A DNA stretch of 64,000 nucleotides from Buddleja alternifolia (lineage: Eukaryota > Streptophyta > Magnoliopsida > Lamiales > Scrophulariaceae). Below the pieces are notes generated by a model. It was given only the letters and a program-made list of their open reading frames with translations, was not told the DNA's origin and searched no databases. How positions within the stretch are numbered: position 1 is the first letter of the stretch; each line of letters starts with the position of its first letter. Positions 32,134 through 42,910 of this stretch are shown here, in pieces. The stretch covers positions 30,940,480 through 31,004,479 of the forward strand of contig CM033397.1 in NCBI GenBank assembly GCA_019426215.1. Direction: 5' to 3'. The translations under genes were made by a program, and so were the position numbers.

Positions 32134-33682
32134 TGTTGGTCCCAAGTGGCATACGAAAGGGTCTAGAAGGGGGGGGGGGTTGAATAGACCCTTAAGTCTT
32201 TTTCGACTTCAAAAAGATTTCGTATTAAACGTATTTGGACGCTTGAAATGATAGGCGCTTGAAGTGTCTAACGCTTCACTTTAGCGTTCACATAAGATAT
32301 TTGAGACTTTGTGAAGCGTCTAATGAAGACTGTTTTATAAAGTTAACTTAGACTTCAGGAATTGAATACTTTGACCTTGTAGGTTAAGCGTTCAGTTCTT
32401 TTAATCAGGGTTAGCACAGCGGAATGATTTTGGAGTCTTCTCTTTGAAAGTTTTAGCGTCACAAGATGTTTCTTAGTTGCTTAGCTTTTGATTGTGTTTT
32501 ACTTATGCAATGATATGATAGATGAATGAAATGACTGAAAAGTAAATAACACAATATTTGTAAGGTTCGTTGGGTGGTGTAATCCCAACTACGTCCTTCT
32601 TCTCCTTTGCACTTGGAGGCAATCCACTAAAATGATTCTCAAAGAATCACACAGAATCTTCTACAAATTAGGGAGAGATGGATGTCGATGACTTGAGCTC
32701 CTTGATCACACAGATTTCTGCTTCAAATCACTTCAACCCTCTTGCTTCTTTCACCCAGAAATGATGCAAGTATCCAACTTCGACTTCACACAGATCGCGA
32801 GGCTTGGATGGGATTTTCTAAAAGGTTTGTTTGATTTTGATGAAGTTCAAACAACTTGGTAATATCTCAGTAGGAATCTGGTTTCTTCAAAAAGAATGTT
32901 TGAGATATTTGTTGACTGTCTCAGGAATATAAGAAAAGCAAGTAGGATGTTTCTTGAAGTTTCTGGCTTTTCTGAGAGTTTAAGGAATGAGATTTTAATG
33001 CAACAGCAATTTGGCTTTGATAAAATTGTTCTTGCATGTATTTTGTTTGTTGTTGAAGTCCTATTTATAGGTATTCTTGGAGAAAGTGTCCGTTTGACAC
33101 ATGCACTGGCGCGTGTCTCTCACTTTCGCGAGTGAACAGCTTTTGTCCTTTTTCCTGAAAATCTGCTGCACGAAAGTTGGTGCTGCAGTCTGAGATAGTT
33201 GACAGTCCAATAGGGTGGCTTCTCCGTACGTCTGACATTACTTATTATATTAAATGCTCTTATCAACATTTAATGCATTTGAAATTAATACCCGTTGGTA
33301 TTTAATGCTTTGAGAATATTTGCATTAAACTCCTTCTGGACTTAGAAGTAAATTCAGGTGAGATCACTTCTGTCCCATAAGGTAACGCTTGATATAGCTG
33401 GCCAAAGTGGACGCTTGGAGACTGTATCTATCTTCTGAGATCAGGCGCTTGAGTCTTCGAACTTTACCACTGATAAACTCACTCAGAAATCATCAGACGC
33501 TCAGCCTAAGACTATTTTGCCTAACACTCTAAAGTAAGATAACAAAGCCTAATAAATCTATTACAAGTCTAACGCTTCAAAGCCTATACAAGTTTTCTAC
33601 GAAAATAAACTTACAACTTTTTTTGGGGTCTAACAAAAACTTAATTGTCATCATCAAAACTTCTAACATGAAATTCTTAACA
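32134..33682 (-). repeat. 5' LTR of SIRE element
   Basis: 1549 bp, nearly identical to 19850-21400. Differences seen: G-run 11 versus 13, ggtggc/ggaggc, one inserted a near 33039, tcacgag/tcgcgag, one missing c near 33245, and attccta/attctta at the end. The minus-strand TATA lies at 33062-33069. Confidence 0.92.
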
Positions 33683-33687
33683 CCTTC

Positions 33688-33953
33688 CCTGGAAGGAGAT
33701 CAAGCCGGATACTTCTAAGATATCAAGAGACCTTAGAGAAATCCAGAAGACGGTTCAAGACTATGGACACATGTTAACTCATATACCTGTAAAAATAGAA
33801 CGTTTGAACCAAATGATGGACGAGATCTTACCAGATCTGGGTAAATCCATGAAGGATATGAGGATTGACATTTTAGATCTAAAAGGAAGACAAGGCGGTA
33901 ATGCTAAAACATCCAAATCTAAGAAGGAACTTATCAGTGACGCCCTTGGATGA
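33688..33953 (+). pseudogene. Rest of the first pararetroviral ORF (coiled-coil protein)
   Basis: Continues the frame opened at 19797 and ends at a TGA at 33951-33953. The product is hydrophilic and predicted helical (HIPVKIERLNQMMDEILPD). This is like the small second proteins of badna-like viruses, which associate with virions. The stop overlaps an ATG (atga at 33950-33953), a junction common between caulimovirid ORFs. The short ORF that follows ends soon after. Confidence 0.5.
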
Positions 33954-34050
33954 GTGTCTCTTCTTCACCAGAAAGGCAAGGCGAAGGAGATCCCGAAGCC
34001 AAAAACTCAGGAAGTTCTAATTATTGATATCCTCAACACCATAAATTAAT

Positions 34051-35493
34051 ATGGAGATATCAAGAGTTGATCTATCTGATCTTCAAAAGTTGGCCAAGTC
34101 ATTCTCTCAGCTTGCAGTTGTAGATCTGGTGAATATCAAAGCAAATGACATATCTCTAGCGCTGCCACCTCCAGAATTAAGTACCACATCGAATGATCCT
34201 ATACAGGATAGTCCGATGAGAAAATGAGTGGATTTTAATACCAATACCACTCCAACCTTTAGTGGAACGCGATTCAGAGAAAATCCAAGAAGAAACCCAA
34301 GAAGAGTACCAAAAAATACTCCTTGGGCAAAGACAATACTACAACCCTTGCATCCATATGGTATCATCCTCAATTTAGATGTCATCGATTTTCGCAACCT
34401 TGAAAAGCTAATCGATGAATGGGTAGCTGCGATGAAAGTAGCAGCCACAACACTGGAACTTGATAGAGAGAACTTCATTAGACTGATGGAGATAAGCTTG
34501 GAAAGATCTATTAAGGTTGGCTGGGAACATACTACCGAAACAACCAAGCAACAAGTTCTAGCTGGAGAATCCAAAAATACAATTGTAGAAAGATTCGAAA
34601 GGCTTATCAAGTTACATTTCATCGAAAATGGATACTTTGGAGAAAGTAACTCAGTGAAGACTAGGGAACATACTCAACCATTCTATAGTCTTGAATTAAG
34701 GAATATTTGTGCAATAGATGAATATATCTATTATTTCCACAAATATTTCTTCTAGAGTGACGTCCCAACAGAGGTTGCGGCACCTATGTTCTTTACAAAA
34801 ATTTGCAATCCTTGGAGGGAAATGTTAATTCAATTTTACAAGGTACCAAAAGGACAACTTGATTCAGTGGCCAGAAAAATGTCTTTTCTTAAAGACAAAT
34901 TAAAAGACTGGTGTAATCAAACATCTATCCAGAAGAACATGAAGAAGCTAAGAGGAAGGATAAAAAGAACTCCTCTCTGTTGTGATAACAATGATTTTCC
35001 AACAATCATTGGCAAAACAAGCGAACAAAGGAAGAAGAGCAAGAAAATCAGTAACTCAGACAATAGAAGTTACGGATTTCAGAAGAAGGAGGTCTTGGTG
35101 GTCCAAACCAAAAGCTTGGTCTTACAAATCTGGCCAAAGATTAGGACCTACAAGGTTTTTATTTCAAGGATCCAGATAGACGGACAGGAGATCCATGGGA
35201 AGAACCCCAACACGACGAACTTTCAGAAGAGCCCATACCCGAGCTAATGAAAGTTTCAAAGAATGTATCTGCTGGACGTGTGGCGTAAAAGACCATATAT
35301 CACCAGTTTGCTCGCAGAAACGTAGTGAATTGCGATAGTTCGAAGCCACGACAAACATTCTGGATGCAATATTCTACGGAGAATTGACACCAATTTACCA
35401 ATTCAAAGATGTCCCCTCAAATGAAAGTGTTTATGAAGAAGAAATAGAGAGTGATTTGGATGGATCTTCAACCGAATCAGAACAATTGCAATG
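34051..35493 (+). pseudogene. Pararetroviral capsid-like region with zinc knuckle
   Basis: An ATG at 34051 opens a frame with an in-frame TGA at 34225-34227 and a TAG at 34753-34755. It then shifts frame near 34970. The middle portion is helical, like a coat protein core. It is followed by a basic region (RRRRSWWSKPKAWSYK, near 35085-35135) and a CCHC knuckle (CWTCGVKDHISPVC, 35270-35311), then an acidic Ser/Glu end. Basic stretch plus knuckle plus acidic tail is the caulimovirid coat-protein pattern. At least four disruptions are visible. Confidence 0.55.
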
Positions 35494-35559
35494 AGGAAGA
35501 TAGGCGTCAGACCTCAGAAAGCTTGTCAGGATTATTTTTAAGGGTGACCTTATCAAACC

Positions 35560-36683
35560 GGACCATATAAAGAATAATGAGGCAAGACTCTAAGCTTGGA
35601 CCCTACGACAGTTTTAGAATCAACAGAGTCAGCCGAATCCTAAACCAAATAGGATCAAATCAACTGAGGCATAACATCATTTACAAGGTACGCTCAGGTG
35701 AGTTTGCAATTCCTATGGAATGAATTTGTAATGTGATGGATATGCGTCTTATTCCAAAAGAAGAAATTCTGGAGGAATTAAGTATGCTTCCAGAGGAAGT
35801 AGCTGTTGCTATGAAATGGATCCATATCGGAACTATTAAAGTAGTAATAAAAGCCACTTTCAAAGAAGGAATTGATTCTCCATTACATTTATCTATAATG
35901 GATAAAAGAATCAATAATTTTGAGAGATGGTTGTCTTAGTACAATGGTAGGAAATTTATATGCAGGAAAACTCATGTTTGATATTCATCCTAAAATTGCA
36001 TATAACCTAGCCGATCAAGATTTCAGTCGAGTTATAACCCTGCATCAGGATTTTAAAAGAAAAGATCTTATGAAAGAGGGTAATAGACCATATTCTATAA
36101 CATATAGAATTGTATATGCACTTTCCAATACACATCATTCTGATTTGTTCATTAAGAAGAGTATATTGAAATTCCAATTTTTTTTAAGGAATTTGCTTAA
36201 GTAATGACACCCGACCCAATTCAAATACCTAAAATTAGTGGTGTTGATATTTTAATCAGGGATCATCCAGATCTATATCGATCACTAATTTCTAGAACAG
36301 ATTTTAATAGCTGGATGTCCTTTTCGGAAAAAAGGATTAGGAGTTTAAAAGGAAAAGAATTAATTGAAGATTTAACTCCTCAAGTCATTAAAGTAGATAA
36401 TGTAAAAATTAGATGCCCTGAAGGATGGAAAGAGGTGCAAGTTATATTTGATATTACAAAGAAAGATAATTACTTTCCTTGTGAAGATTTATATCACTTG
36501 CAACAACCTGTTGTTGGCAAATACGAAGGTATATTAGAAATGACAGGCTATGAAGTATTTGTTTCAGGTATTGCAGGACGTGACCAAGGAATTGTAACCT
36601 TAGGATTGAGTTTCCTTGAGGATCACAACCTTGGGAAGAAAAGGAAAATGTATGGAATTTTGTGTAGATGGTCATCTCATTAA
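35560..36683 (+). pseudogene. Pararetroviral movement-protein region (30K superfamily)
   Basis: The segment around 35800-35910 (WIHIGTIKVVIKATF, then GIDSPLHLSIMDKRI) and that around 35945-36130 (GNLYAGKLMFDIHPK; YRIVYALSNTHHSDLF) match the core pattern of caulimovirid cell-to-cell movement proteins. A frameshift near 35938 separates them, and another near 36200 leads to 36204-36683, the less conserved C-terminal part. Stops occur at 35937-35939 and 36202-36204. Inactive. Confidence 0.7.
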
Positions 36684-36882
36684 AGTTGAATGACTAAATC
36701 AATCTTCTATAATCAATTCCTTGTGATATAGATTATGGCTGATTATAATCATTTGATTTTGCATCATAATTAGGGATGCAGATTATTCTATTTTCATCCT
36801 ACTTTATGTCACGCTATTGACCCCCTATTTCGGTAGAGGTTTCCACCAAGTTAATTGTTTGAAAAGAATTAAAACCAAACAA

Positions 36883-37650
36883 TAGGGGGTTGTCCACGGT
36901 CGGGTTCGGGCGGTTTTAGAAAAAAAATTAACCCGACCCGACATGTGCGGGTTGACAAAATATCAAACCGAAAACACATAATTATCTTTTCAAACCGAGC
37001 GGTTCGGGTCGGTCGGATTTAATGTTTTAGCGGGCGGGTTGGCGGGTTATCAAATTATAGTTATAATTTTTACAACTTAATTTAGTTATAACTAGTAAGT
37101 AAGAAATTAAATATTATACTTGTTGTACATTTATCAAAAAAAAATTGAGTTGGTGAGAAATACACAAATAAGGAGTGTTATTAAATAAAATTCATAGTAT
37201 CATGATTTCTAAGGAGTGAAAAACTCTAAAATATTAATAAAATTAATGTTTTTTATAAATTTATCATCAAAATATACATATACATATAAATTTTTCGTTC
37301 AAATCAAATAAAAACAAGTGTTCAAACGAGTCAATTTGTTTGCTCAAATGAAAAAAAAAGCATGTTACATGAATATGAATAAATCACTCTTATTAGAGAG
37401 TATATATGCATATATAGTTTTCAAATTTAGTGTTAGTCTTTAACTATATATACTTATACTTGTAATATAAATGATTAGCGGTCGGGTTGCGGGTTAGGCG
37501 GGTTACAATTATTAAACCCACCATCCGACCCGAAAGTGGCGGGTTGCAATATTTTCAACCCGCCACTATTGTTTAATAATTTTTAAATCGGCGGTTTTCG
37601 GACGGATCGGCTCGGGTTGAGCGGTTCGGGCGGGTTTATGTACACCCCTA
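36883..37650. mobile_element. hAT-type MITE inserted in the pararetrovirus, 768 bp
   Basis: Ends TAGGGGG... and ...ACACCCCTA are inverted (TAGGGGkTGT). The 8-bp target duplication ccaaacaa is perfect (36875-36882 and 37651-37658). Subterminal arrays of gggtcgggt/gcgggttggcgg flank an AT-rich core. No transposase. Confidence 0.85.
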
Positions 37651-38729
37651 CCAAACAATACTATGTTTTAAAAAGTATCTCATTTTGGAAACAAGAGATG
37701 TCCTCACCTGATTTCAGGACTAGATCAGTTGACTATCAAATGTGGGTAAATCTCTATGAAAAGCGAGTTAGAAATGCTACAGAAGTCAGCCTCAAAGTTG
37801 GTAGCTTAAACACTTGTGTTAAATGACTAGCTCATTTTCAATATACATATCTATAGGTATGTTATATGAGCAATATAAGTCAGAATATTTTGCAGCTTAT
37901 ATTAGCTCTAGATAAGGGATTTGTACTGCAAAACTCGGTGTTTTCCCTAGCAACGCTATGGAATCCTTACCTATTATTGCAGGAACGGATTTTTCTCAAA
38001 AAATTCTAATACTCAATACGAGAAGCACAAATCATGATTGGAGGAGCATTTGGTACACCTTGGTTTAAGGTAAAGATGCCACCTATTTACTTTCATGATG
38101 TAGGAGCAGATATTTTGTTGGGTAATAATTTTATCCAGACTTTTGTAAAACATGTGCAAGATAACCACATGAACTTGTTGATTTTTACTACTAATTGTGG
38201 TAGTGAGATACAGGTTTTGCGACGAGAAAAGGCATTTAACCGGATAATGCCAATAAATTTTCGCAGTAAACGTGGTGATTTTGATGACGCCAAATTAACC
38301 AATCTTAAAATGCAGGATAAAAGAAAATTTGGTAAAGCTCTTTTGTCTTTCAGGCAAAAGGGATATTGTGAAGCTTCTGAAGCAGGAATTAAACTTCTTA
38401 AGGAAGAAGGGATTAAACTCATCAAAAATGCTTTACAAGAAAAGAAGTCCTTTTTTGATATGGACGAAAAAAGTAAGCTTTCTCTCGAACATATTAAAAG
38501 ATTAATCCAGAGGAATTTGAATGAGAATCCTTTGTCTTGGTGGGAAAAGAACAAGATCGAAGCTACTCTGAAGGTAAAAGAACAATGCAAGTATGAGTAT
38601 GTTCGCTACAAGGCAATCCACATGAATATGGTGGATAAGAAAAATATGCAAGAAATTATTAAAGAGCATATTGATCATAACTCATTGAACCTGGAGTCTC
38701 TGCTTATAGTAGCCCCAGATTTCTGGTAA
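37651..38729 (+). pseudogene. Pararetroviral protease and spacer upstream of RT
   Basis: 37658-37826 continues viral coding sequence after the MITE. Around 37900-38180 is the aspartic protease: the second half is clear (YFHDVGADILLGNNFI), but the segment where the catalytic D-T/S-G should lie is interrupted by a stop near 37915. The open frame 38034-38729 then carries a Lys-rich helical spacer (LSLEHIKRLIQRNLNENPL) leading to RT. Would process the polyprotein if intact; here it lacks a visible active site. Confidence 0.6.
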
Positions 38730-39420
38730 GAAATCACAGTGAGACAAAAAGAGAAAAAGCCAAATTAGTAATCAACTATCAAGGTATCAATAAGATACTC
38801 GAATTTGATGGTTACTATATCCCGAGTAGAGAGCACTTAATAGATTGCATTAAAAATGCTAGAGTGTTTTCTAAATTTGATTGTAGATCTGGATTTTATC
38901 AGATTAAGATGGAAAAGGAGTCTAGAAAATATACGACATTTTCCACTCCACAAGGTCAGTATATCTGGGTCTTGCGAATCCACCCCAGATATACCAAAGA
39001 AAAATGGATTATCTGTTTAAAGGTTACTCTTAATTCATGTTTGTCTATATAGACAATATTTTGATCGCATAAAAAAATATGAATGAACATATTAAACATC
39101 TTGAGATATTTTCTGATGTATGCTGTAAAGAAGGATTAGTGCTATTTGAAAATTACAAGAACATATAGGAGAATTTTTTGGAATCCTTATTGCTTTAAAC
39201 ATCTTGACATATTAAACATCTTGGAGTCAATAGAATACAATTTATTAGAATCCTTATTGATGAAACAGGTATTGAATTACAAGAACATATTGTGGAAAAA
39301 GTTCTTAATTTTCCTGATGTTCTAAAAGATAAGAAACAGCTTCAGAGCTTTTTGTGAGCTGTTAACTTTGCAGGTATATTCATTAAAGACCTTGCAAGAT
39401 ACAGGAAGAATTTCTGACCA
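38730..39420 (+). pseudogene. Pararetroviral reverse transcriptase, broken
   Basis: RT finger and palm are recognisable: KLVINYQGINKILEFDGYY, then VFSKFDCRSGFYQIKME with the first catalytic Asp (about 38864-38915). A frameshift near 38975 follows. The third motif reads FVYIDNILIA near 39040-39070, so the second Asp of the expected YxDD is Asn here. Downstream, 39160-39300 has rearranged, partly duplicated sequence (aattacaagaacatat occurs twice). Confidence 0.7.
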
Positions 39421-39479
39421 CTCTTAAAAGAGACCGAAAGTTCGAAATGAAAGTGGGAAGAAATTCACACTCAAAGGGT

Positions 39480-39910
39480 TCGTGAGTTGAAACAAGTTTG
39501 CAATAACTTGTCTAAAATCGCAATACCACAAGACAATGATGATTTGGTAGTCTATACAGATGCCAATGATTATAGGTGGACAACAGTGCTCATGAAAAAA
39601 ACAATTACGGGTGAAAAACCTTGTAGATATACAGGAGTGTTGTTTATTGAAAATAAGCCAAACTTTGGCATATAAACGAGAAAAAATTCTTTGCAGTTTG
39701 GAAGACATTTAAAAAATGGCCTCTTTTTTTTTTTAGCCAAAGAGTTCTCATTAAAAGTTGATAATACGAATGTTAAGGCTTTCTTGAAAAATAAACTTGA
39801 ATCAAAGATTGACAAAACACCTATTATTAGATGGTAAGATGAATGTCAATATTATTATTGTGAAGACTCAAAAGAATGTTCTTGCAGATTTTCTAACAAG
39901 AGATGGAATA
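39480..39910 (+). pseudogene. Pararetroviral RNase H, broken
   Basis: Contains LVVYTDANDYRWTTVLMKK (catalytic D in a YTDA box) and, after a frameshift near 39672, a FFAVWKTFKKWPLF segment. Near 39890 the chain ends with another stop. Order relative to RT is as in caulimovirids. Confidence 0.6.
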
Positions 39911-39979
39911 ATTTGAGGTAAATTCCATCCTCACAAGATACATGCATCTCAGGGAAAACCTTGAGGAATTTGAAAAAAA

Positions 39980-40583
39980 GTTTGGGCAACTATCAGTTAA
40001 TGCTGAGGCAGTTGTCCATGTACAATGAGCTGATTTGGATACTGTCTGAACAATAATCAGGGGATCAATGTATGCCATCATTATGTTATGGGATACCTTA
40101 CAAGAACCACTTTGAAAAGCTTCATCTTCGGTGATGTCTCGAGAAGTATGAAAACAGGACTCAAAACCTGTGTTTAGAGAACAGGGCTCTATACCCGGAG
40201 CGAAATATTCAAATACTGCTTGCACAGGTCCTACATTAGACTCTGGTGAAAAGGAAACAATTGCACAATCAGAAGTGCAAACTCCAATTGGTTCAAGTCA
40301 ACCCAGCACCTCTGGGGTAAAAGAAGGAGAGATTAACCATAGGCCACAAACAGGCACTTCTAAGGTTAATATTAATGAAATTAATTTACATTGGCAGGTT
40401 TACCAAAAATCATGGGAGAAACTTGTTTCAAGGAAAGGGAAAAATCCAAGCAGGTCACTAATTGATACATCAGGAAGATATCCTAGAGTCTGGATACTCG
40501 AGGGGTCAAACCGAGAAGAGGTCCGCGAATGGTATGATTTTGGGGCACTCGCCTCAATCCATATGATGTCACCAAGTTTTTAG
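39980..40583 (+). pseudogene. Last pararetroviral ORF (possible transactivator/inclusion-body region)
   Basis: The largest open part, 40170-40583, encodes a Ser/Thr/Pro-rich stretch. It then has NEINLHWQVYQKSWEKLV and EVREWYDFGALASIHMM up to a TAG. Its position after RNase H fits the transactivator/inclusion-body ORF of several caulimovirid genera. The assignment is by position only, since no diagnostic motif was recognised. Stops occur upstream near 40026 and 40050. Confidence 0.4.
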
Positions 40584-41034
40584 GAAATCTCCAAACTTCT
40601 AAAATGGATTGGAGGAGCTATGTATGATTCATGGCAAAATAATCTGCATCTTAAGGGAGGAGAAATTTCGGAGCTATAATTCATTTCAGTAGTTCCAGAA
40701 ATTGTTATGTATCCTCTCTTTTATTTCATTCATTAGAGTTCGATCATTTGTGTGTATTCTCTCTCTTATTTCATTTATTAGAGTTCCTCTTAATGGGATC
40801 AATTTATTTTGGTCCCTCACCTTTTACCCAATCTCAAATTGGTTCCTGTGTATTTAATTTGTTTCAATTTAGTCCCTGTGGCAATAGCAATCCTTACTTA
40901 ATATCTTAATATTTAGAAATAGTGGTCTTACCATATAATATGAGTAAAATAGGCTCAACATGCTTCTGAAATAAAATTAAACTCCCATAAATTAAAATTA
41001 TTGGCACTATTGATAATTAGATAAAACAAATGAC
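40584..41034. other. Pararetroviral 3' noncoding and 'tttagtccc' repeat, no gene
   Basis: 40709-40795 holds two copies of a 44-bp unit (gtatcctctcttttatttca / gtattctctctcttatttca). 40805-40990 is a 'tttggtccctcacctttt' type repeat, related to 19549-19615. No ORF is supported. Confidence 0.45.
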
Positions 41035-41327
41035 CATCAAAATAGAAGCCCAAGAAGATTGTCAATCTCCGCTCCGTTTCGTCCGGATTTGTTCCCTCGC
41101 CGAGTTTCTGTTTTATCTCGCAATTCATCGTTCTTTTCATTTCTTATCCTTTTCCTCTGATTATCTGGATTTCTCTTTTGTAGTTTTGCTTTCTGCTAAT
41201 CGCGGTTTTCTTTGTGGTTTCTGTCTCCTTTCAGGTTTTCACGGTTTAGTGCTTCAATTGATTCTAGTGGAATCACGGCTTGTGCGACTTGTCATAAACT
41301 TCATCTTGAGCCGAACAACATAACAGA

Positions 41328-42834
41328 ATGGACGCTGAATTATCACGAATGGCACGTGAGTTTACTCTGACGGGGAGTGAATCGGTTAAGGTGAGTGTCC
41401 CGGCTGATGTTTGTCGACCGGAGGAGGGTTACAACCCTAGATCCTTGTAGGTCGTATCACTACTGATCGTCGGATAAATTTCCCAGTTTTTCGGGATACT
41501 GTTATGGGTTCTTTCAATCCAAGGCGAGGGATGGAGATATCACGCCTTGGAAACTCACGATTCTTATTTTCTTTTAACCATAGTGTGGATTTAGACCGAG
41601 TCATAGAGGGAAGTCCATGGAATTTTGACAATGATATGATTATTTTGAAAAAATTGAATGAATTTAATGACCCTCAGTCGGTTAATCTTGATTGGAATGA
41701 TATCTTTGTTAGGGTCTCGGGGCTTCCTTTGAGTCTGATGAATCAAAACATTGCTTCTATTATCGGGAATCATGTGGGCATTTTTGTTGACATGGATTTG
41801 TCTAAAAGTGGGTTTTTCTGGGAGTCGACTTTTTGTCTTAGGGTTCGTATTAATGTCTCAAAACCTCTTCTCCGTTTTATGATCCTTAGCATCCTGGGTG
41901 GGCAAGATTTAAAATTGTCATTTTCTTATGAAAAACTTCCAAATTTTTGTTATCTATGTGGAGTGATTGGCCATATCGAAGATTGCTGTGAGCTTCAGTA
42001 TAACCAAAATTTTGTCTATCCTGGTGCTCACATTCCCTATGGTCCTTGGATGAGGGCTTCTAACCATCGTTCAAACCCTCCGGGTTCCCTGAACTTTGGT
42101 ATTGAAGCGTCTCACCATGTAGGTCAATCAAACAGCTGGAGAACTCCGATTGGTATCCAAACAGATATTCAGTCCCGTTCAACTAGTCTGGTGTATCGTC
42201 CCCCTCAAGCTCATCGTAACTCAGTAGAACATGATGCTCATAGTCCCCTTTGGTTTCCTGTTCATTCGGGGGATCCCGTCCTCATTGTCGACTTCAGTTG
42301 GTTGACGAATTGGATGATGATTTAGAAGGGGGTAACCTTATTTCTCCCAATCAGGAAATGTCATCGCTACCGGGAACGATAGTTCCAAGCTCCCTTCCAG
42401 GCAATTCCTCACCAGCGCGTGAGGGCTTTGTCCCATTACCACCGAACACCGTTACCATCACGTCTAGCACACCAGCCCGTCAATCTGATTTTACCACATT
42501 TCCCCGCCTTATTGAGATCACATCTCCAATTGTTGTCACACAGCACAAGTGTGACCCCGACTACTCGGTCATAAGCTCTAACACCAATCCCATGCACAAA
42601 CTTTCCCCACCTATGCAGTCTACGTTACCCATGCACACCAAATCTGCCATGCAGAATAATCTTGTCCCTAGCCAACCAGTGCCCCACCAGCAGATGCCTA
42701 CATCCCCTATGCTTGTTAACATCCCTTTGCAAATCAACATAACCCCACCAAGAACCTCGAAAGCTCTTTCGGTTAATCATAAAATTGGAAAATCCAAGCG
42801 GAAAAAAAAACTCTTCTCCCCTCAAAATCAATAA
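41328..42834 (+). pseudogene. LINE ORF1 (DUF4283 and CCHC zinc knuckle)
   Basis: An ATG at 41328 opens MDAELSRMAREFTLTG, then a stop near 41448 and a frame change. 41504-42325 has the DUF4283 core: MEISRLGNSRFLFSFNHSVD, then DRVIEGSPWNFDNDMIILKK. A CCHC knuckle (CYLCGVIGHIEDCC) follows near 41950-41991. A second frameshift near 42290 leads to the Ser/Pro-rich C-terminus (42250-42834), ending in a Lys/Arg cluster (KIGKSKRKKK). An RNA-binding chaperone in the family; broken here. Confidence 0.82.
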
Positions 42835-42910
42835 CCAAACCCTTCGGTTAATAGATATACCAGTTTCCGAGTTTGTTTAGATTAGGAACTGCTCCACGAA
42901 TATCTCTAAA

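Larger units (their letters stand above)
19850..33682 (-). mobile_element. SIRE/Maximus-type copia retrotransposon, 13,833 bp, very young
   Basis: Flanked by the 5-bp target duplication ccttc (19845-19849 and 33683-33687). On the minus strand it has 5' LTR (32134-33682), tRNA-Met primer site, gag, pol, a long third ORF, a polypurine tract and 3' LTR (19850-21400). Long LTRs, tgttaggaatttcatgttag-type ends, large size and an ORF after pol are features of the SIRE/Maximus lineage. The LTRs differ by about three or four substitutions and three small indels over 1.55 kb, implying recent insertion. Single nonsense codons in gag and pol and frame changes make this copy probably non-autonomous. Confidence 0.92.
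19690..40800 (+). other. Endogenous pararetrovirus (Caulimoviridae), degraded and interrupted
   Basis: Plus-strand remnants occur in this order: possible tRNA-Met primer site, small ORF, capsid-like protein with zinc knuckle, 30K-type movement protein, aspartic protease region, reverse transcriptase, RNase H, and a last ORF. Capsid before movement protein, with a separate replicase region, resembles cavemovirus- or solendovirus-type organisation; that is inference from order and from recognisable domains. A SIRE element (19850-33682) and a hAT MITE (36883-37650) interrupt it. Every major region contains stops or frameshifts, so no functional viral gene is visible. Excluding insertions it spans about 6.5 kb. 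Outer limits are approximate. Confidence 0.75.

Noticed and set aside
34107..34622. A 171-aa minus-strand ORF
   Set aside because: It is antisense to the capsid-like viral frame, which has the basic region and zinc knuckle downstream on the plus strand.
38093..38590. A 165-aa minus-strand ORF
   Set aside because: Antisense to the viral protease-spacer frame that contains the DILLGNNFI segment.
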